Assembly: GCA_964612995.1 (NCBI GenBank)
Contig: CAZTGE010000071.1
Location: 1 to 20,573 of the forward strand
Source of the DNA: SLQH01 sp964612995
GTDB taxonomy: Bacteria > Planctomycetota > UBA11346
Direction of reading: 5' to 3'
Length of the DNA: 20,573 bases
How positions within the stretch are numbered: position 1 is the stretch's first letter; the number at the start of each line of letters is the position of its first letter. The translations under genes were made by a program, and so were the position numbers. The notes beneath the pieces are model-generated. The model searched no databases and was not told where the DNA came from. It worked only from the letters and a program-made list of their open reading frames with translations. Below are positions 13,427-20,573 of the stretch, one piece after another.

Positions 13427-15592
13427 ATGAACGTCCTCAAGATCATCCTGCTCGCGGTGATCGCCTTGGCCCTGCTGATTCAGGCCCTGATCGGCTTCAA
13501 TCAGCCCGAGCGGCAGAAACAGATCTCCGACGCGCTCGACGAGCTCAAGCAGGGCACCGATCGCCTGCGGCGCAGCCTGGACCAGCCTACGCCCGATGCG
13601 GACCTGCTCGCCGAACTCGCGGCGCTGCGCGCGGCGATAAAGGCCGACGCCCGCGACCCGGAGCTGGCGGCAGCGCTCGACGACCTGCGCGCGGAGCTGG
13701 GCCAGCTGCGCGCCCGTCTCGCTGCCGGCGCGGTGGTCGAACCGCCGGCCCAGGCGCCGGTGGAGGATGAGCCGGACGCTGATGGCCCGGCCGATGACGA
13801 GACCGATCCGGCGGCGAGCGACGTGGCGGACCAGGTCGATGACGAGGCCGAACCGCTGCGCGATGGCCTGCCGCGGCTGGAGGCGAACTTCCTGTTGCCA
13901 CATGCCGAGCCGCAGTTCGATCCGGCCCACGTCGGCGGTACGCTGCGCAGCTTCGGCACCACGCCGCCGGGGCTCAACCCGATCACCGAGAACGCGAGCA
14001 ACGTCAGCGCTCTGCACGCCACGGTCAACGATCCCCTGTGCGAACGCGATTCGGTCGAACCGGCCCGTTGGCGCAGCATGCTCGCCACCTCATGCGTGAT
14101 CAGCGACGATTACAAGGTCTACACCTTCACCATCCGCCCGGGGGTGTACTGGCAGGTGCCACGCATCGCCTACGCCGAAGCCGAGCAGTTCGGCTGGCTG
14201 CGCGAGCGTCGCGAGCTCACCGCCGCGGACTTCGTCTTCGCGATCGAGATGATCAAGCACCCGGACGTGCAATGCCCTGCGCTCAAGGCCTACTACGAGG
14301 ACCTGGAAGGGGCCGAGGCGGTCGACGACCACACCCTGCGTCTGGTGTGGAAGGAGAAGATCTACACCTCGCTGGCCTCGAGCATGGGCATGGAGCCGCT
14401 GCCGCGCCACGTCTACACCTGCGATCAGGACGGTGAACCGCTGCCGGAGGAGAACATCGGTCTGCAGTTCAACGACCACTGGTTCGACCAGCGCAGGCAG
14501 GTGATCGGCGTCGGCCAGTACCAGCTGTGGGATTACGAGCCGGACAAGGAGATCGTGTTCCGGCGGTACGACGAACGCTGGGCCCCCAGCGACCACTTCA
14601 CCACCGTGACCCAGAACTGCGCCATCCGTGACGATTCGGCGCAGCTGACCAAGTTCAAGAACGGCGAGGTCCACATCCACGGCCTCACCCCGATCCAATA
14701 CAAGTCGAACATCATCGACGGGCACGAGACCCGCTTCGATCCGGACAACGGCCGCGCCGGCGAACTGGGCTGGGAGCGGGTCGATCGCCTGGCCTATTAC
14801 TACATCGGCTGGAACATGCGCCGGCCCCTGTTCGCCGACCGGACGGTGCGCCAGGCATTGGCCCACGCCTTTCCCAAACGGCGGATCATCGAGCAGGTGT
14901 TCTTCGGCATCGGCGAACCGGCGGTGACCCCCGTCCACCCCCAGACGCCGTATTTCAACGACGCGATCGAGGATTATTCCTACGATACCAACCGCGCGCA
15001 GGAACTGCTGTTCGAGGCTGGCTGGAGCGACAGCGACGGCGACGGTCTGCTGGACAAGATGATCGACGGCGAGCGCGAGCAGTTCAGCTTCACCGTCAAG
15101 GGCTTCGCCAATTCGCCCGACTGGGATCGGGCGCTGGCGATCTATCAGGCTGAGCTGCGCAAGCTGGGCATCGCGATGGAGACGGTGACCCTGGAGTGGA
15201 AGGACCTGGTCCGGGTCTACGAGAGCCGCGATTTCGACGCGATGGTCGGCGGTTGGCGCATGAGCTACGAGGTCGATTTCGAGCAGCTCTGGCATTCGAG
15301 GTTCGCCGACGAGCCGCGGTCGTCCAATCACGTCGGATTCAAGGATCCGCGGGCCGACGAACTCGCCGAGCGGCTGCGGCGGACCTTCGACGTCGAGGAG
15401 CGCAAGCGCATCGCCCGCGAGTTCCAGGCGATCATCCACGCCGAAGCGCCGTATCTGTTCTTCCGCACCGGCGAGGCCATCTTCACCTGGCAGAACGCAG
15501 GCCCGGACAAGGTTCACGGGGTCGTCGAGGCGTTCGACACCCTGCATCCGTTCTTCAGCCGCGACCGCTCCTGGTACTACTTCGGGGAGTAG
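13427..15592 (+). CDS. Membrane-anchored peptide-binding protein of an ABC transporter (SBP_bac_5)
   Basis: This is the solute receptor of an oligopeptide/dipeptide-type importer, 721 aa, against a usual 500-600. The N-terminus MNVLKIILLAVIALALLIQALIG is an uncleaved-looking anchor with no lipobox Cys. A coiled-coil stretch (about 25-105) and a highly acidic Pro/Ala/Asp linker (about 106-145) follow. The family-5 binding domain covers about 160-721, with segments such as FGTTPPGLNPITENASNV, YTFTIRPGVYWQ, LTAADFVFAIEMIKHP, FRRYDERWAPSDHFTTV and VRQALAHAFPKRRIIEQVFFG. ATG 13427 is preferred over the upstream frame start at 13364 because GAGGA precedes it and the anchor then begins the protein. 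It is the first gene of an operon with two permeases and an ATPase. Peptides are the likely substrate. Confidence 0.88.
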   Translation: MNVLKIILLAVIALALLIQALIGFNQPERQKQISDALDELKQGTDRLRRSLDQPTPDADLLAELAALRAAIKADARDPELAAALDDLRAELGQLRARLAAGAVVEPPAQAPVEDEPDADGPADDETDPAASDVADQVDDEAEPLRDGLPRLEANFLLPHAEPQFDPAHVGGTLRSFGTTPPGLNPITENASNVSALHATVNDPLCERDSVEPARWRSMLATSCVISDDYKVYTFTIRPGVYWQVPRIAYAEAEQFGWLRERRELTAADFVFAIEMIKHPDVQCPALKAYYEDLEGAEAVDDHTLRLVWKEKIYTSLASSMGMEPLPRHVYTCDQDGEPLPEENIGLQFNDHWFDQRRQVIGVGQYQLWDYEPDKEIVFRRYDERWAPSDHFTTVTQNCAIRDDSAQLTKFKNGEVHIHGLTPIQYKSNIIDGHETRFDPDNGRAGELGWERVDRLAYYYIGWNMRRPLFADRTVRQALAHAFPKRRIIEQVFFGIGEPAVTPVHPQTPYFNDAIEDYSYDTNRAQELLFEAGWSDSDGDGLLDKMIDGEREQFSFTVKGFANSPDWDRALAIYQAELRKLGIAMETVTLEWKDLVRVYESRDFDAMVGGWRMSYEVDFEQLWHSRFADEPRSSNHVGFKDPRADELAERLRRTFDVEERKRIAREFQAIIHAEAPYLFFRTGEAIFTWQNAGPDKVHGVVEAFDTLHPFFSRDRSWYYFGE

Positions 15593-15598
15593 CGCGGG

Positions 15599-17083
15599 GT
15601 GTGGGCCTATATCATCCGGCGGTTGCTGTGGATGATCCCGACCTTGCTCGGGATCCTGCTGATCAATTTCGCCGTGGTTCGCCTGCGCGCGCCGACCCTG
15701 GCCGAGGAGATGCACCAGGGCGCTGCGGGCGAGGCCGCCGGTACGCGCAGCGCCGAAGCCCACCTGAGCAACGTCCGTGATCACCTCGCCAGTTTCCATC
15801 TCTCGGGCAACCACCTGCCGGCCCTGGTCAATCTGCGCGGTTTCGCCGACAAGCAGGACGCCCTGGCCCAGCTGCGCGCGCTCGAGCGCGGCGCTGACGA
15901 GAAGGAACGGGCCGAGCGCTCACGGCGCGAACTCGACCTCTGGCTCCAGGGCGAGTTCTACGTCGAGCCGCTGGTCGCGATCATCGCCGACGACGCCTTG
16001 CGCGAGTTCCACGGCCCGGCCTCCGAGGCCTTGAGCGTGGTCGCCTACGACCCGCCGCTCCCGACCGATCTCCAGCAACTCAGCGAAGCGGAGCGGCGGG
16101 CCAAGGAACTGCGCAACGAGGCCTGGCAGCAGGCGGTGATGGCCTACACCAACACCGAGGAGGAGGGCTTTCTCACCACCGAGCCCGCCTGGGCGCGCAA
16201 GCGAGCGGCGATTGCCGAGCTGTTCGCGACCAATCGCGAACGCTACGCGCACAGCCTCGGCCGCAGCCTGGGCGCGATGTTCGTCCGCACCGGTTTCGTC
16301 GACCTGATGGGCAAGCTGTTCGGGGGCGAGCTGTGGAGCGAGTCGAAGAAGCGACCGGTGTTCGCGCTGATCGCCGAGCGCTGGCAGGTCTCGTTCACCC
16401 TGAATTTCCTCTCCATCCTCATCGCCTGGAGCATCGCCGTGCCCCTGGGCATCCGCTCCGCCCGTCGCGCCGGGAGTCTCGGCGATCGCATCACCACCAA
16501 CACCCTGTTCGTATTGTGGTCGATCCCGTCCTTCTTCCTCGGGACCTTGCTGCTGTTCCATCTGTGCACCGATTCCTCGGCCGGGGTCAAGCTGTTCCCC
16601 AGCGGCGGACTCAGTTCCGACGGTGCGCTGTGGTACAACCCGCTACGGCTGCTGGCGGATCTGCTGTGGCACGCCTGCCTCCCGCTGCTGGTGCTGACCT
16701 ACTCCAGCTTCACCGCGCTCTCGCGCTACATGCGTGGCAACATGCTCGACCAGCTGCATGCCGACTACGTCCGCACCGCCCGGGCCAAGGGCGCGGGCGA
16801 GGACCGGATCGTCTACCGTCACGCCCTGCGCAACAGCCTGGTGACGATGATCACCCTCGGTCAGGGGCTGCTCTCGGCGCTCTATGGTGGTTTCCTGTTC
16901 GTCGAGATCATCTTCTCGATCAACGGCCTGGGCTTGCTGCTCTATCAGGCCGCGCTCGAAGGCGATGCGCCCTTGGTGATGGGATCGACCATCGTCGGCG
17001 TGATCCTGTTCCTGATCAGCATCCTGCTCGCCGACATCATGTACGCGGTGGTCGATCCCCGGATCCGGAGCCGGTATGCCTGA
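15599..17083 (+). CDS. ABC transporter permease (DppB/OppB type) with large extracytoplasmic insert
   Basis: This is the inner-membrane permease of the peptide importer, 494 aa against about 310-340 for the family. TM1 is MWAYIIRRLLWMIPTLLGILLINFAVV. A hydrophilic, charged insert of roughly 200 residues (about 30-235) follows, predicted to be periplasmic, before the canonical permease domain resumes at GGELWSESKKRPVFALIAERWQVSFTLNF. The coupling EAA loop is DYVRTARAKGAGEDRIVYRHALRNSL. The remaining TM helices and PRIRSRYA end are typical. The start is GTG 6 nt after the binding-protein stop, and the end overlaps the second permease by 8 nt. The insert might contact the anchored binding protein (inference). 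Confidence 0.9.
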   Translation: MWAYIIRRLLWMIPTLLGILLINFAVVRLRAPTLAEEMHQGAAGEAAGTRSAEAHLSNVRDHLASFHLSGNHLPALVNLRGFADKQDALAQLRALERGADEKERAERSRRELDLWLQGEFYVEPLVAIIADDALREFHGPASEALSVVAYDPPLPTDLQQLSEAERRAKELRNEAWQQAVMAYTNTEEEGFLTTEPAWARKRAAIAELFATNRERYAHSLGRSLGAMFVRTGFVDLMGKLFGGELWSESKKRPVFALIAERWQVSFTLNFLSILIAWSIAVPLGIRSARRAGSLGDRITTNTLFVLWSIPSFFLGTLLLFHLCTDSSAGVKLFPSGGLSSDGALWYNPLRLLADLLWHACLPLLVLTYSSFTALSRYMRGNMLDQLHADYVRTARAKGAGEDRIVYRHALRNSLVTMITLGQGLLSALYGGFLFVEIIFSINGLGLLLYQAALEGDAPLVMGSTIVGVILFLISILLADIMYAVVDPRIRSRYA

Positions 17084-18713
17084 GCCGGCCGATACCGTGG
17101 ATTCCCGTTCGCCGGTGCGGCGCGCCCTCTCGCGCTTCTGGGCCAGCCGCAGCGCCAAGGTCGGGGTGGTCATCCTCTTCATCTATGTGCTCTTCGGGAT
17201 CTACGCGCCCTTCCTCGCCAGCGATCTGGCCCTGGTCTGGTGGGGTCCGGAGGGGCCATCGTTCCCTGCATTCTCGGCCCTGTTCAACCGCTTCGTCTAT
17301 CCCGACCACCACGACTTCGTGTTCAACATGCTCGCGCTGGCCTTCCCGCTGGTACTCGGGCTCGCCCTGATCCTGCGCAAGTGGTGGAATCCCTGGCGCG
17401 TGTTGCGCAACGGCATGCTCCTCGCGCTCGGTTTCGGTCTCGCCGGCCTGCTGAGCGCCGACGTGCTGCTGGCCATCGCTTGCGCCGCCGCGATCTGGTG
17501 GGGGGGCGCGCTGTCGGCACGCCGGGTGCAGAACATCCGCCGTGCCGGCCTGCTGCGCTGGGGCGCCCTGGCCCTGGCGCTGGTGGTGCTGGGGCTGTCC
17601 CGATACGCGGCATTGGAATGGGATGCGCTGTGGCGGGAGCGGGGCGCCCCGAGCGAGACCTACGCCGCGATGCAGCGCAGCCAGCGGCTGCAGCAGGGCG
17701 ATGTCGCCGAACTGGCCGAACGTGGTGATCGTCTGCTCACCGACGACGGCGAACTGGTACGGGTGCTGTTCCGCACCACCAGGCCGGTCGACGCCCAGGG
17801 TCGGCCGATCCTCGATCCCAGCGCGGTTCCGGACCCGGACGGCGCCGGGTCGCCGGCGCGCGCGATCTTCTTCGCGGTGGTGCCCAGGCCCGGTGCCGAA
17901 CCGCTGTACCTCGCGCCGGAGCAACTGCGGCCCGTGCCCTTGCATCTCACCGTGTTCCCGCCGGTACCGCACCGCTACGACCAGCCCTACGAGGGCTCGG
18001 TGCTCGCCGGGCCGGGCGAGATCTGTCCGGCGACGGGCTTCCCCTTCCTGCTCGGCGCCGATGGCACCGGGCGCGACGTCTTCGCCCGGCTCGCCTTCGG
18101 CGCGCGCATCAGCCTGACCATCGGCGTGCTCGCCACCTGCCTGTCGATGACCATCGGCGTGATCATCGGCGCGATCAGCGGCTATTTCGGCGGCTGGGTC
18201 GACCTGGTGCTGCAGCGGCTGGTCGAGATCATGATGATGTTCCCCCGCTTCCTGCTGGTGCTGGTGATCATCGCGATGGTCGGGCGCAACCTGATGGTGA
18301 TCATCGTCGTGTTCGCGGTCACCGGCTGGGCCGGCACCTCGCGCCTGGTCCGCGGCGAGTTCCTCGCCCTGAGCGGGCGCGAATTCGTGCTCGCAGCCGA
18401 GACCCTCGGCTACTCGCGCACGCGGGTCATGTTCCGGCATATCCTGCCCAACGCCTTGACCCCGCTGATCATCTCCGCCGCCTTCGGCATCGCCGGCACC
18501 GTGCTCGGGGAATCCGGCCTGGCCTTCCTCGGCCTGGTCGAGTCGCGCACGCCGAGCTGGGGGCTGATCCTCAGCCAGGCGCGGACGAGCATCCAATATT
18601 ACCACATCGTCTACGCGCCGGGTGTGGCCATCTTCGGCCTGGTCACCGCGCTCAATCTGATCGGCGACTCCCTGCGCGAGGCGCTCGATCCCAGGGCGGA
18701 AGGTCGCGGATGA
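17076..18713 (+). CDS. ABC transporter permease (DppC/OppC type) with extra hydrophobic domain
   Basis: This is the second permease, 545 aa against about 300 for DppC. TM1 (VGVVILFIYVLFGIYAPFLAS) follows a typical cytoplasmic N-terminus. Then comes an extra region with three or four hydrophobic segments at about 85-185 (such as FNMLALAFPLVLGLALIL and LLRWGALALALVVLGLSRYAAL). A hydrophilic, probably periplasmic stretch covers about 186-325. The normal domain resumes near FPFLLGADGTGRDVFARLAFGARISL. The EAA loop is EFVLAAETLGYSRTRVMFRHILPNALTPLI. The ATG overlaps the upstream permease gene (ATGCCTGA), and the end overlaps the ATPase gene by 4 nt (ATGA), so translation across the operon is coupled. 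Confidence 0.9.
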   Translation: MPEPADTVDSRSPVRRALSRFWASRSAKVGVVILFIYVLFGIYAPFLASDLALVWWGPEGPSFPAFSALFNRFVYPDHHDFVFNMLALAFPLVLGLALILRKWWNPWRVLRNGMLLALGFGLAGLLSADVLLAIACAAAIWWGGALSARRVQNIRRAGLLRWGALALALVVLGLSRYAALEWDALWRERGAPSETYAAMQRSQRLQQGDVAELAERGDRLLTDDGELVRVLFRTTRPVDAQGRPILDPSAVPDPDGAGSPARAIFFAVVPRPGAEPLYLAPEQLRPVPLHLTVFPPVPHRYDQPYEGSVLAGPGEICPATGFPFLLGADGTGRDVFARLAFGARISLTIGVLATCLSMTIGVIIGAISGYFGGWVDLVLQRLVEIMMMFPRFLLVLVIIAMVGRNLMVIIVVFAVTGWAGTSRLVRGEFLALSGREFVLAAETLGYSRTRVMFRHILPNALTPLIISAAFGIAGTVLGESGLAFLGLVESRTPSWGLILSQARTSIQYYHIVYAPGVAIFGLVTALNLIGDSLREALDPRAEGRG

Positions 18714-19560
18714 GCGCATCGGGCGCACCCTTGCTGGCCATTGAGGATCTGGCGGTCGATTTCCATCTGCGCGAGCGGGTCGTCCACGCGGTGCGCGGGG
18801 TCAGTTTCGCCATCGGAGCCGGTGAGGTGGTCGCGCTGGTTGGCGAATCCGGCTCGGGCAAGTCGGTCAGCGCGATGTCGGCCATGCGCCTGCTCGACGA
18901 ACCGCCGGCCCGCTATCCGCAGGGCCGGATCCTGTGGCGGGGCGAGGACGTCCTCCAGGCCGATCCCGCTCGCCTGCGGCGTCTGCGCGGCAACGAGATC
19001 GGGATCACCTTCCAGGAGCGATGACCGCGCTCAACCCGGTGTGGACCTGCGGCCGACAGGTCGCCGAAAGCCTCGAGCTGCACACCGAGCTCGACGCCGC
19101 CGCCCGTCGCCGGCGGGTGGTCGAGCTGTTCGAAGAGGTGGGCATTCCCGATCCCGAGCAGCGCTGCGACCAGTATCCGCATGAACTCTCCGGCGGCATG
19201 CGGCAGCGGGTCTGCATCGCCATGGCCCTGGCCTGCGAGCCCGAGCTGCTGATCGCCGACGAGCCGACCACCGCGCTCGACGTGACGATCCAGGCCCAGA
19301 TCCTCGACCTGCTGCGCCGTCTGCAGGCCGAGCGGCAGATGGCGGTGCTGTTCATCACCCACGACCTCGGTGTGGTCGCCGACATCGCCGACCGGGTGGT
19401 GATCATGTGGCAGGGCCAGAAGCAGGAGGAGGGCCCGGTGGAGCGTATCTTCGCCGACCCGCAGCATCCCTATACCAGGGGCCTGCTCGCCTGCCGGCCC
19501 AAGTTGGGCCAACGCCAGCGCCGTCTGCCCACCATCCGCGATTTCCTCGAAAACGCGTAA
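18710..19560 (+). pseudogene. ABC transporter ATPase (DppD/OppD type), split by an apparent 1-base deletion
   Basis: The first frame (18710-19024, 104 aa) has Walker A GESGSGKS (45-52) and runs to the Q-loop FQER, then stops. The second frame (from ATG 19021 to 19560, 179 aa) continues exactly where the family continues (MTALNPVWTCGRQVAE). It carries signature LSGGM, Walker B LLIADEP and the H-loop THD. The family normally reads FQEPMTALNP. Adding one C after GAG at 19016-19018 (GAGCGATG to GAGCCGATG) restores a single protein of about 284 aa. The halves overlap as ATGA, so coupled translation of two half-domains is conceivable. A sequencing error or true decay are the alternatives. The protein ends soon after HPYTRGLLACRPKL, without the Cys-rich C-terminus of classical DppD. 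No DppF partner follows. Confidence 0.82.
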
Positions 19561-19578
19561 CGCGCCGGGAGCCGAGGC

Positions 19579-20445
19579 TCACCCAGCGTCGCCCCCTGGT
19601 GCTGTTGGCGAGTGGTCGGCGAGCCAATCGAGTACCGGATCGACCCGGCCGATGGCGAGCGAGAAATGGCCGTCGTCGGGTAGGGGATGATACCTCGCGG
19701 CGGGAATGACGCGCGCGTACCAGGCACCACAGGCGGGAGCGACGGTGCGATCGCATTGGCCGTGCCAGACCGCGCTCGGCACGCGGACATCAGCCGGGTC
19801 GAAGTCCCAGGGGGTGGCGAAAAGGCGGAGGTCCTGCGCCGCGGCCCGCGAGCCACGGGCGAAAGCCCGCGCAGCCACCGCGCGCAGCCGGCGCATGGTG
19901 GATGGCTGAGCGATCACCCGGCGATCGACCGCCGGGGCCTGCAGCAGGAGCAGCTGCAGCGCCAGGTCGGCGCGTCGAGCGAAGAACAGCGCCCGGGCCC
20001 AGCTCATCGTCAGCGCCGCTGCTGCCGGGCAGCGGCGGGCGAGCTCGAGGCCCCATCGCAGATGGGCTGGCATGGCCCTACGGATCGCCCCACTGGCCGG
20101 GCCCAGGCCGGCGACCAGGGCAAGGGCGCAGACCCGATCGGGCTCGCAGGCGGCGATCGCGCAGGCGAGCGGGGCCCCACCGGAGACGCCGAGCACCGCG
20201 CAGCGATCGATGTCCAACTGATCGAGCGCACGGCGGTGGAGCCGGGCCATGGCTCGCAGGCCGGACACCGGGCGAAAGGGGGAATCCCCGTACCCCGGAC
20301 GGTCACAGGCGATCAACTGCAGATCCCGCCGCGCCGCAGCCCCGGCGGCGAAGGCGACCTCCGCGGCACAACTGGGAAACCCATGCACATAGAGCACCGG
20401 CCAGCCATCGCTCGCACCGTAGATGTGGGGGCACAGCCTGCGCAT
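19579..20445 (-). CDS. Alpha/beta-fold hydrolase
   Basis: This 288-aa protein belongs to the alpha/beta-hydrolase family. It shows the oxyanion segment VLYVHGFPSCAAEVAFA, ACDRPGYGDSPF, the nucleophile elbow LGVSGGAPLACAIA (GxSxG), the acid region VWHGQCDRTVAP and the C-terminal catalytic His in LPDDGHFSLAIG. A lid-like helical insertion lies between. ATG at 20445-20443 has GGAG 5 nt upstream and begins just before the core strand; the frame stays open to 20544, but that extension looks non-coding. It converges on the ATPase gene with an 18-bp gap. The substrate cannot be predicted: the family includes esterases, haloalkane dehalogenases, epoxide hydrolases and others. Confidence 0.85.
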   Translation of the reverse strand: MRRLCPHIYGASDGWPVLYVHGFPSCAAEVAFAAGAAARRDLQLIACDRPGYGDSPFRPVSGLRAMARLHRRALDQLDIDRCAVLGVSGGAPLACAIAACEPDRVCALALVAGLGPASGAIRRAMPAHLRWGLELARRCPAAAALTMSWARALFFARRADLALQLLLLQAPAVDRRVIAQPSTMRRLRAVAARAFARGSRAAAQDLRLFATPWDFDPADVRVPSAVWHGQCDRTVAPACGAWYARVIPAARYHPLPDDGHFSLAIGRVDPVLDWLADHSPTAPGGDAG

Positions 20446-20540
20446 TGGAGCTCCAGTCGACAGCCAACAAGCCAGCGTAACCGGCGAGTCCGCAGGGTGC
20501 AATCCGGTTAACGCGCCAGTTCGATCACCGAAGAGGTCTC

Positions 20541-20573
20541 TCACGGAGGCGCGGAGACACGGAGATGGATGAG
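20541..20573 (+). repeat. Short CACGGAGA-type repeat with possible gene start at the window edge
   Basis: CACGGAGG, CGCGGAGA and CACGGAGA are three adjacent 8-bp near-copies, directly followed by ATGGATGAG, where the window ends. This type of repeat is, from memory, often found just upstream of genes for GxxExxY proteins, which often begin MDE. Only three codons are visible, so any gene call is speculative. The remaining 20446-20540 shows nothing clear. Confidence 0.3.

Noticed and set aside
13112..14017. 301-aa minus-strand frame over the MITE and the binding-protein gene
   Set aside because: It reads through the palindromic element and antisense of a clear SBP gene; no start signal or domain.
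17037..18728. 563-aa frame antisense to the second permease
   Set aside because: It is a Gln/His/Glu-rich shadow; the plus strand has TM helices and an EAA loop.
1..20573. tRNA or rRNA genes
   Set aside because: No cloverleaf with a T-loop consensus and no rRNA-like sequence was seen in any intergenic gap by eye.

Overview
The window is GC-rich, densely coded chromosomal DNA from a Gram-negative-type bacterium. The phylum cannot be fixed from sequence alone. A planctomycete or close relative is my best guess, because the membrane-anchored coiled-coil protein at 9582-10424 (with its DSVPxxFEIxR N-terminal region) resembles a family I associate with Planctomycetota. A Ser/Thr kinase with PspC domains and a peptide transporter with enlarged permeases fit that picture. 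There is one 100-N assembly gap (6721-6820).

Layout. 1-374 has no gene but holds a run of stem-loops. 375-2983 (minus) is a two-gene overlapping unit: a SpoIID/LytB-domain protein, then a tRNA-guanine transglycosylase whose zinc-binding cysteines are missing. 3078-4037 (plus, divergent) is ribonuclease Z. 4162-6305 (plus) is a two-gene unit of a DegT-family sugar aminotransferase and a Gfo/Idh/MocA sugar dehydrogenase, suggesting a 3-amino-sugar for surface glycans. 6321-6861 is a decayed mobile element with inverted ends, a truncated transposase fragment, a heptamer tandem repeat and the gap.

6884-10914 (minus) is a likely four-gene operon: two membrane-anchored coiled-coil proteins, a zinc-ribbon Ser/Thr kinase with two PspC-like domains and several membrane segments, and a small membrane protein that overlaps the kinase gene. 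A divergent gene (11172-13115, plus) encodes a long soluble coiled-coil protein I do not recognise. Together these look like a membrane-stress or envelope-signalling module, which is the best candidate here for an undescribed system.

13111-13295 is a 185-bp near-palindromic MITE-like element whose left end contains the stop codon of the coiled-coil gene. 13427-19560 (plus) is an oligopeptide-type ABC transporter operon: a membrane-anchored binding protein, two enlarged permeases, and one ATPase split by an apparent one-base deletion, with no second ATPase beside it. 19579-20445 (minus, convergent) is an alpha/beta hydrolase. The last bases carry a short purine-rich repeat and perhaps the first codons of another gene.
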